A DNA stretch of 38,373 nt from CAIMMJ01 sp037131955 (lineage in GTDB: Bacteria > Bacteroidota > Bacteroidia > UBA4408), in assembly GCA_037131955.1 (NCBI GenBank), contig JBAXQC010000022.1:1-38373 (forward strand), given 5' to 3'. This document shows, piece after piece, positions 32,670-38,373 of this stretch. A program made the position numbers and the translations under genes. Position 1 is the stretch's first letter. The number at the start of each line of letters is the position of its first letter. Under the pieces are notes generated by a model. The model saw only the letters and a program-made list of their open reading frames with translations, ran no database searches and was not told the origin of the DNA.

Positions 32670-35600
32670 TTACATGTTTCTCCTGTACTGCCCTCCTACT
32701 TCAAATAAAGCATGTGTAATTTGTCCGAGAGAACAATATTTTACACATTCCATTAACTCTTCAAAAACATTTTTATTGTTGATAGCGGCAATCTGCAAAC
32801 GTTTTAGCCATTCCTTAGCTTCATCGGCATTTGCTTTGTGTAAATTATTAAGATTCTCTATCTGTCTATTTTTTTCTTCGGTGGTGCTTCTTATTACCTC
32901 TTGAGGTATAATAGTTGGGCTACCGGTGGAACTTAAAAAAGTATTTACACCAATTATTGGATAATCGCCGTTGTGTTTTAATGTTTCGTAATACAAACTT
33001 TCTTCTTGAATTTTTCCACGTTGATACATTGTTTCCATAGCACCCAAAACTCCGCCTCTTTCGTTTATTTTATCAAATTCAGTAAGCACAGCTTCTTCTA
33101 CCAAATCAGTTAACTCTTCAATAATAAATGAACCTTGTAATGGATTTTCATTTTTTGCCAATCCTAATTCTCTGTTTATTATCAACTGAATTGCCATTGC
33201 TCTCCTTACAGAACCCTCCGTTGGTGTTGTTATAGCTTCGTCGTAGGCATTGGTGTGCAAACTTTGGCAATTGTCGTATATGGCATACAATGCCTGAAGA
33301 GTAGTTCTAATGTCGTTAAAATCTATTTCTTGTGCATGCAATGAACGACCAGATGTTTGAATATGGTATTTAAGCATTTGAGAACGTTCGTTTGCCTTGT
33401 ATTTTAACTTCATTGCTTTTGCCCAAATTCTGCGAGAAACTCTACCAATTACGCTATACTCTGGGTCTATTCCATTACTAAAGAAGAACGAGAGATTTGG
33501 TGCAAAATCATCAATATTCATACCCCTGCTCAAATAGTATTCTACAAAAGTAAAACCGTTAGATAGCGTCAATGCTAATTGCGTTATAGGATTTGCTCCT
33601 GCTTCGGCAATGTGATAACCAGAAATTGAAACAGAATAAAAGTTTCTAATTTTTTTGTCAATAAAATATTGCTGCACATCACCCATCAATCGTAGAGAAA
33701 ACTCTGTAGAAAAAATACACGTGTTTTGAGCCTGATCTTCTTTTAGAATATCTGCCTGCACAGTTCCTCTTACAGAAGAAAGTGTTGCAGTTTTTATTTT
33801 TTGATAAATTGGAGTTTCCAAAACCTGATCTCCCGAAACTCCTAATAACAGTAGTCCCAAGCCATCATTCCCTTGAGGTAATTTACCATTATAAGTTGGA
33901 ACTTTAAGTTTTTTTGCCTTATAAATCTTTGCAATTCTTGCCTTAACTTCTTCCTCTAATCCGTTTTCCTTGATATAAATTTCGCACTGTTGGTCAATTG
34001 CAGCATTCATAAAAAAGGCAGCAATAATTGCAGCAGGACCATTAATAGTCATACTTACGGATGTTGTAGGACTACTTAAATTAAAGCCACTGTACAATTT
34101 TTTGGCATCGTCTAAACTACAAACCGATACACCTGAATTTCCAATTTTTCCATAAATATCTGGTCTAAAATCTGGGTCTTGTCCATAAAGCGTAACACTG
34201 TCGAACGCTGTTGACAATCTTTTTGCAGGCAAGCCCATAGAAACGTAGTGAAATCTTTTATTTGTTCGCTCTGGTCCGCCCTCTCCGGCAAACATTCTTG
34301 TTGGGTCTTCGTTTTCTCTTTTAAAAGGAAAAACACCCGAAGTATATGGAAAATCACCCGGGAAACTTTCTTGCAACAACCATTTTAATTGATCGCCCCA
34401 AGCCGTGTATTTTGGCGTAGCAATTTTTGGGATTTTTAGTCTACTTAAACTTTCGTAAAACGTGTTTACTTTAATTTCTTTTCCTCTAACCTCATAAGTA
34501 AAAACATCGTCGTGGTAGCGTTTAATTTTTTCTGGTAATTCCGAAATTAGTTTTTTATTTCTACCATCCAACACTAATTCCAATTCTTCTTTTGCTTTTT
34601 TTAATCCTTCTAAAGAGCTTTTTAGTGCAACATTTTTATTAGACTCAATATATTTAATTGATTCTTCAATACTATACAGTTGTTGAGCAATTTGAGCTTG
34701 TTCGTTCACCCACTGATCGTACTGTCTATTGTTTTCAGTAATTTCAGAAAGATAACGGGTTCTTTGAGGAGGAATAATGTAAATTTTCTCACTCATTTCT
34801 TTTGTAATTTCAAAACTAGATTTTAATTCTGCCCCAGTTTTTTCAGAAATTTTATCAATAATTAATCTGTACAAACGATTCATTCCCGGATCGTTGAATT
34901 GCGAAGCTATTGTTCCAATTACAGGTAAAGATTCATCCTCGGCATCCCACAATTGGTGGTTACGTTTGTATTGTTTTTTTACGTCTCGTAATGCATCCAA
35001 TGCACCACGTTTGTCAAATTTGTTTAATGCAATAACGTCGGCAAAATCAAGCATATCAATTTTCTCCAACTGCGTGGCAGCACCGTATTCAGGAGTCATA
35101 ACATACAAGCTTAAATCGCTGTGTTCAATAATTTCGGTATCGCTCTGCCCTATTCCCGAAGTTTCTAAAATTATTAAATCAAAGTTGGCAGCTTTCACAA
35201 TCTCCACAGCTTCTTTTACGTATTTGCTCAATGCCAAATTGCTTTGTCTGGTAGCCAAAGACCTCATGTAAACTCGGCTATTTTTAATGGCATTCATTCG
35301 TATTCTATCGCCCAACAAAGCACCACCAGTTTTTCGTTTGGAAGGGTCAACAGAAATAATTGCAATAGATTTATCTTTAAAATCTACCAAAAATCTTCTT
35401 ACTAACTCATCTACCAAGGAGGATTTTCCTGAACCTCCAGTGCCGGTAATACCTAGAATAGGAATTACTGCATCACTAGTTTTTAACTTATTTTCCTCTC
35501 TCCAAGAAATAAATTCTTCGGGATAATTTTCTGCGGCAGAAATTAATTTTGCAATTACTTTTGGTTCTCTCTTGATTAATTCTTTTGCTTCACCGTTTAA

Positions 35601-36050
35601 ATTTTTTCCTGTAGGGAAATCAGATTTTTCTAACAAATCATTTATCATTCCTTGCAATCCCATTTCTCTACCATCGTCAGGAGAATAAACTCTGGTAATT
35701 CCATAGTCTTGCAACTCCTTAATTTCTGTAGGTAGTATAACTCCTCCACCGCCTCCAAAAATTTTGATGTGTGTACAGCCTTTTTCTTTGAGCAAATCGT
35801 ACATGTATTTAAAATATTCTACATGCCCTCCTTGATAACTTGTTAGCGCAATTGCATTTGCATCTTCTTGAATGGCACAATCAACAACCTCTTCGGCACT
35901 TCTATCGTGACCTAAATGAATAACTTCTGCACCACTTGCTTGGATTATTCTTCTCATGATGTTTATAGAAGCATCGTGTCCGTCGAACAAAGCTGCAGCA
36001 GTAACAATTCTAATTTTATTTTTGGGATGATATGGTGCGGTTATAATCAT
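32670..36050 (-). CDS. icmF: Fused isobutyryl-CoA mutase (IcmF): B12 domain, MeaB-like GTPase and mutase
   Basis: 1126 residues in the IcmF order. The B12-binding domain (about 12-140) has Asp23-Gly-His25 in LFDGHDASIN and a GGGGG loop at 99-103. A MeaB/ArgK-type G-protein chaperone follows (about 195-420; Walker A GTGGSGKSS at 203-211, ALNKFDKRG as the NKxD site). After a linker comes the mutase barrel (about 555-1126) with PYTSGVFPFKRENEDPTRMF. The enzyme interconverts isobutyryl- and n-butyryl-CoA (some also pivalyl-CoA) with adenosylcobalamin, and the G domain loads and guards the cofactor. Gln775 in EDQAQNT stands where methylmalonyl-CoA mutases have Arg (RNT), which favours an uncharged acyl chain. 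The B12 motif has Ser28 in place of the Gly of DxHxxG. It appears to be a single-gene unit. Confidence 0.95.
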   Translation of the reverse strand: MIITAPYHPKNKIRIVTAAALFDGHDASINIMRRIIQASGAEVIHLGHDRSAEEVVDCAIQEDANAIALTSYQGGHVEYFKYMYDLLKEKGCTHIKIFGGGGGVILPTEIKELQDYGITRVYSPDDGREMGLQGMINDLLEKSDFPTGKNLNGEAKELIKREPKVIAKLISAAENYPEEFISWREENKLKTSDAVIPILGITGTGGSGKSSLVDELVRRFLVDFKDKSIAIISVDPSKRKTGGALLGDRIRMNAIKNSRVYMRSLATRQSNLALSKYVKEAVEIVKAANFDLIILETSGIGQSDTEIIEHSDLSLYVMTPEYGAATQLEKIDMLDFADVIALNKFDKRGALDALRDVKKQYKRNHQLWDAEDESLPVIGTIASQFNDPGMNRLYRLIIDKISEKTGAELKSSFEITKEMSEKIYIIPPQRTRYLSEITENNRQYDQWVNEQAQIAQQLYSIEESIKYIESNKNVALKSSLEGLKKAKEELELVLDGRNKKLISELPEKIKRYHDDVFTYEVRGKEIKVNTFYESLSRLKIPKIATPKYTAWGDQLKWLLQESFPGDFPYTSGVFPFKRENEDPTRMFAGEGGPERTNKRFHYVSMGLPAKRLSTAFDSVTLYGQDPDFRPDIYGKIGNSGVSVCSLDDAKKLYSGFNLSSPTTSVSMTINGPAAIIAAFFMNAAIDQQCEIYIKENGLEEEVKARIAKIYKAKKLKVPTYNGKLPQGNDGLGLLLLGVSGDQVLETPIYQKIKTATLSSVRGTVQADILKEDQAQNTCIFSTEFSLRLMGDVQQYFIDKKIRNFYSVSISGYHIAEAGANPITQLALTLSNGFTFVEYYLSRGMNIDDFAPNLSFFFSNGIDPEYSVIGRVSRRIWAKAMKLKYKANERSQMLKYHIQTSGRSLHAQEIDFNDIRTTLQALYAIYDNCQSLHTNAYDEAITTPTEGSVRRAMAIQLIINRELGLAKNENPLQGSFIIEELTDLVEEAVLTEFDKINERGGVLGAMETMYQRGKIQEESLYYETLKHNGDYPIIGVNTFLSSTGSPTIIPQEVIRSTTEEKNRQIENLNNLHKANADEAKEWLKRLQIAAINNKNVFEELMECVKYCSLGQITHALFEVGGQYRRNM

Positions 36051-36072
36051 AAAAAGTAAGGATAATTGATTT

Positions 36073-36080
36073 CAAAATTA
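36073..36080 (-). promoter_or_regulatory. -7 promoter box for icmF
   Basis: TAATTTTG on the minus strand, 22 bp before the icmF ATG, with a TTG 23 bp upstream (36104-36106). Confidence 0.5.
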
Positions 36081-36361
36081 GGTAAAATTTTTTCTATTTC
36101 ATTCAATTGATTTTTTTCAAATTACATAATACAATAAGTCTTGTGCTTAATGTAAAAAAAAATTAAGTAATAAACTTAATATTTTGATTTTTAAATTAAT
36201 ACACAGTCAAATTAATTTTTTATAAAAATTTAAAATTTGTTATTGATTAATTCTTCTTGTTCACCAGGAGATTTCTAAGAAAAGTAATTCACTATGTTTG
36301 AATAGAAAAATAAGTGAAATTAATTATTTATCCAATAGTTTGAGTAGTTTAGTTTTTATTT

Positions 36362-36390
36362 TTTGATTGTATAGGAATATAGTAATTTTG
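36362..36390 (+). promoter_or_regulatory. Promoter of the NADH dehydrogenase gene
   Basis: TTTG at 36362-36365, a 17-bp spacer and TAATTTTG at 36383-36390 match the two-part Bacteroidota promoter (TTG, 17-23 bp, TAnnTTTG). The box ends 46 bp before the ATG at 36437. Confidence 0.6.
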
Positions 36391-36436
36391 TTATAAAAAG
36401 AACTACCAAAACAAATGTAGTTAACATTGAAAAAAA

Positions 36437-37690
36437 ATGAAAAAACAAAAAGTACTTATTGTGGGAGCAGGATTTGCGGGAATTCAACTTGCAAAAACAT
36501 TGGATGAAAAATTATTCGAGATTCTTCTCATAGATAAATTAAATCATCATCAATTTCAACCTCTCTTTTATCAAGTTGCCACTTCCCAAATAGAACCTTC
36601 AAGTATTTCATTTCCTATTAGAAATATTTTTAAAGGAAAAAAAAATATACAAATAAGATTAGCTGAGGTTCAATCTATTAACTATCAGCAAAATCAAATA
36701 AGTACAACTATTGGCTTCTTTGAATATGATATTTTAGTTTTGGCCATGGGCTGCAAAACAAACTTTTTTGGAAATGCCGAAATAGAAAAAAATGTATTCA
36801 CACTAAAATCTACATACGAGGCCATTACTATTAGAAATCATATTCTACAAATTTTTGAAGATATCATTTCTGCTGATGAAAAAAATAAGGAAGCATTACT
36901 TAACTTAGTTATTGTTGGAGCTGGGCCAACTGGTGTTGAACTTGCCGGTGCTTTTGCTGAAATAAAAGAATACATTCTACCCAAAGATTATCCAAAAATA
37001 GATTTTTCTAGATTTCAAATTACACTTGTTGAGGGCAGCAATCATACTTTAAATAACATGAGCGAACAATCTAAAATCACCTCAGAAAAATACTTAAAAG
37101 AACTTGGAATAAATTTGATTACGCAAACATTTGTAAAAAATTACGATGGTGAAAATCTTGAGTTGAGCACAGGTCAAACTATAAACACAAAAACAGTTAT
37201 TTGGGCTGCCGGAGTTGCAACAAATTTAATAGAAGGTTTGCCTAAAGAAAGTATAACTTATGGAAACAGATACAAAGTAAATAGAGAGAATAAAATTAAA
37301 GGTTTAGATAACGTATATGCAATTGGCGATGTTTGTTATATGGAAACCCCATTATTTCCTAAAGGGCATCCGCAAGTAGCAAACGTTGCAATAAATCAAG
37401 CAAAGAATTTGGGCTTAAATTTAAAATACCTTGCACAATCAAAGCCACAAATTCCTTATGAATACAAAGACTTAGGTTCAATGGCAACAATTGGAAGGAA
37501 CAAGGCAGTTGTGGATTTAAAGAATTTTAAATTGAAAGGATATTTCGCTTGGCTTATTTGGATGTTTTTACATTTGATGTTAATTTTAAGTGTAAAAAAC
37601 AAACTAATTATTTTTATAAATTGGGCTTGGGCATATGTCACAAAAGACTCTTCATTGAGGTTGATATTAAAGCCAAGTAAAAAAGTCTAA
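36437..37690 (+). CDS. Type II NADH dehydrogenase (NDH-2)
   Basis: 417 residues. Two Rossmann folds are visible: FAD-binding LIVGAGFAGIQLAKTL at the N terminus and NADH-binding VIVGAGPTGVELAGAFAE near 158-175. HHQFQPLFYQVATSQIEPSSI is characteristic of NDH-2, as are VIWAAGV and the FAD motif VYAIGDVCY. The C terminus has a hydrophobic stretch (FAWLIWMFLHLMLILSV, then FINWAWAYVT) that anchors these single-subunit enzymes to the inner membrane. It oxidises NADH and reduces quinone without proton pumping. It has its own promoter and a terminator-like hairpin, so it is a single-gene unit. Confidence 0.95.
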   Translation: MKKQKVLIVGAGFAGIQLAKTLDEKLFEILLIDKLNHHQFQPLFYQVATSQIEPSSISFPIRNIFKGKKNIQIRLAEVQSINYQQNQISTTIGFFEYDILVLAMGCKTNFFGNAEIEKNVFTLKSTYEAITIRNHILQIFEDIISADEKNKEALLNLVIVGAGPTGVELAGAFAEIKEYILPKDYPKIDFSRFQITLVEGSNHTLNNMSEQSKITSEKYLKELGINLITQTFVKNYDGENLELSTGQTINTKTVIWAAGVATNLIEGLPKESITYGNRYKVNRENKIKGLDNVYAIGDVCYMETPLFPKGHPQVANVAINQAKNLGLNLKYLAQSKPQIPYEYKDLGSMATIGRNKAVVDLKNFKLKGYFAWLIWMFLHLMLILSVKNKLIIFINWAWAYVTKDSSLRLILKPSKKV

Positions 37691-37732
37691 TATAATTTAT
37701 TCACTTAAATTAATTTTAAATTCTTCTTAAAG

Positions 37733-37760
37733 CAAAAAGAACTATTCCTCTTTTTGTTTT
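37733..37760 (+). terminator. Possible terminator after the NADH dehydrogenase gene
   Basis: CAAAAAGA at 37733-37740 pairs with TCTTTTTG at 37749-37756 around an 8-base loop, followed by TTTT. It is 43 bp past the ndh stop. The stem is AT-rich, so efficiency is uncertain. Confidence 0.5.
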
Positions 37761-37861
37761 AAATTTTAATCTATATTTTTCATTACCAATTTTTTAATGT
37801 GGAAATTATATAACAATTTGTAAAAGTTTTGTTAGAATAATACAAATCATCCGCTTCACCT

Positions 37862-38226
37862 TTGCACAATAAAATTCCGAAGTTTAGAAGAATAGTATAC
37901 GCAGTTTTGGCTCTTTAATAATTATTGGTGGATTTTTAATTATTTTTATACAGCCAATTGCAAAATATCTACTAGAAAAACACGATACAAAATATATAGG
38001 CAGAGAGATTACTATGGATTGGGCTTATATTAATCCATTTAATGGTTATGTATATTTTAGAAAAATAAAATTTTACAAAAATAAAAGTGATAGTATATTT
38101 CTCTCTGCAAAATGATTAAAAGTCCATTTTAGCCCTTCAAAACTTTTTATCCATACTTATTAATTAAGTGAATTAAAATTTTATCTATCCAAAAATATAT
38201 AGCTTAATACACTATTCAGAATTTAA
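37862..38226 (+). pseudogene. Decayed N-terminal part of a DUF748/AsmA-like membrane-anchored protein
   Basis: No long open frame survives, but two frames join into one recognisable protein start. From a TTG at 37862 the frame reads HNKIPKFRRIVYAVLAL and stops at 37916. The frame beginning near 37909 then continues the hydrophobic anchor (IIIGGFLIIFIQPIAKYLLE) and GREITMDWAYINPFNGYVYF up to a TGA at 38113. It carries on as LKVHFSPSKLFIHTY, with in-frame stops at 38161, 38200 and 38224. The pattern of one membrane segment, then (I/L)xGR-ITMDWAYxNPFxGYxxF and a SExLK strand, matches Bacteroidota DUF748 proteins, which are AsmA-like envelope proteins. One frameshift plus several stops points to true decay rather than one read error. 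Beyond 38226 I recognise nothing to the window end. Confidence 0.6.
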
Positions 38227-38373
38227 TAGTTGAGGTCTCAATACATATTTTTTCATCAAAAAAAAAATGCGATAAACTAAAATTATTTGTTGTATTTAAT
38301 ATTGAACAAAAATATTTAATTTTTAATCTACCTTTATTGCCAATTTTTTTTAAACTAAGTAATAACTAACACT

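Larger units (their letters stand above)
36051..36436. other. 386-bp AT-rich intergenic region between icmF and ndh
   Basis: No open frame of note, no tRNA and no B12-box-like riboswitch core were seen. It holds the two divergent promoters listed separately and a 7-bp inverted repeat ATTAAGT-N5-ACTTAAT at 36162-36180. The middle part (about 36190-36360) has no feature I can name. Confidence 0.5.

Noticed and set aside
36051..36436. Cobalamin riboswitch ahead of icmF
   Set aside because: No B12-box-like core or GC-rich multi-stem element was found in this very AT-rich gap.
38227..38373. Short open stretch at the right edge (about 45 codons, plus strand)
   Set aside because: No start, motif or family resemblance; AT-rich sequence easily gives such frames by chance.
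1..38373. CRISPR arrays, insertion sequences, tRNA genes or prophage
   Set aside because: No regularly spaced repeats, transposase or integrase motifs, or cloverleaf-like segments with a GTTCRA arm were seen on reading the gaps.

Overview
The window is chromosomal DNA from a Bacteroidota bacterium. It is AT-rich and densely packed. Upstream regions repeatedly carry the Bacteroidota -7 promoter box TAnnTTTG, strong Shine-Dalgarno sequences are not evident, and several genes appear to start at TTG. The protein content fits the phylum: 7TMR-DISM sensors, DQRMP-type receivers, a fused IcmF mutase, an alaS/M23 peptidase divergent pair, and a pdxJ/CBS-domain divergent pair. The genus cannot be fixed from the sequence alone. 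No rRNA, tRNA, CRISPR array, insertion sequence or prophage was seen.

Layout: 5-1945, a prolyl oligopeptidase whose start may lie off the left edge. 1967-8666, a five-gene minus-strand operon: a ThiF/E1-like plus nitroreductase fusion, a GNAT protein resembling acyl-homoserine-lactone synthases, a 7TMR-DISM histidine kinase, a receiver-histidine kinase hybrid and a single-domain response regulator. A sixth gene, another receiver protein, is divergent at 8827. 9323-15133, minus strand: a nitroreductase, a small exported Cys-rich protein, and an operon of ferredoxin, cystathionine beta-synthase-like enzyme, BtuF-like binding protein and patatin/beta-barrel protein. 15184-17126, plus strand: a LuxC-type acyl-CoA reductase and a class IV aminotransferase. 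17163-19486: alpha/beta hydrolase and pdxJ, with a divergent CBS-domain protein. 19487-21687: a WYL regulator divergent from an AAA+ ATPase, followed by a run of four hairpins. 21892-28511: fhs, a pirin, an AlkC-like glycosylase and alaS. 28607-32551: an M23 peptidase, a 7TMR-DISM/SpoIIE phosphatase and a methyltransferase. 32670-37690: icmF and a type II NADH dehydrogenase. A decayed DUF748-like gene lies at the right edge.

The most interesting part is 1967-9294. It puts a candidate small-molecule synthesis pair (E1-like/nitroreductase fusion plus LuxI-like acyltransferase) in one operon with a membrane sensor kinase, a soluble receiver-kinase and receivers that lack any DNA-binding domain. 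This is the arrangement expected of a make-and-sense signalling system. That reading is inferred from gene content and order; the product and the output are unknown. The remaining genes are mostly housekeeping: one-carbon metabolism, B6 synthesis, sulfur amino acids, acyl-CoA isomerisation, respiration, alanine charging and alkylation repair.
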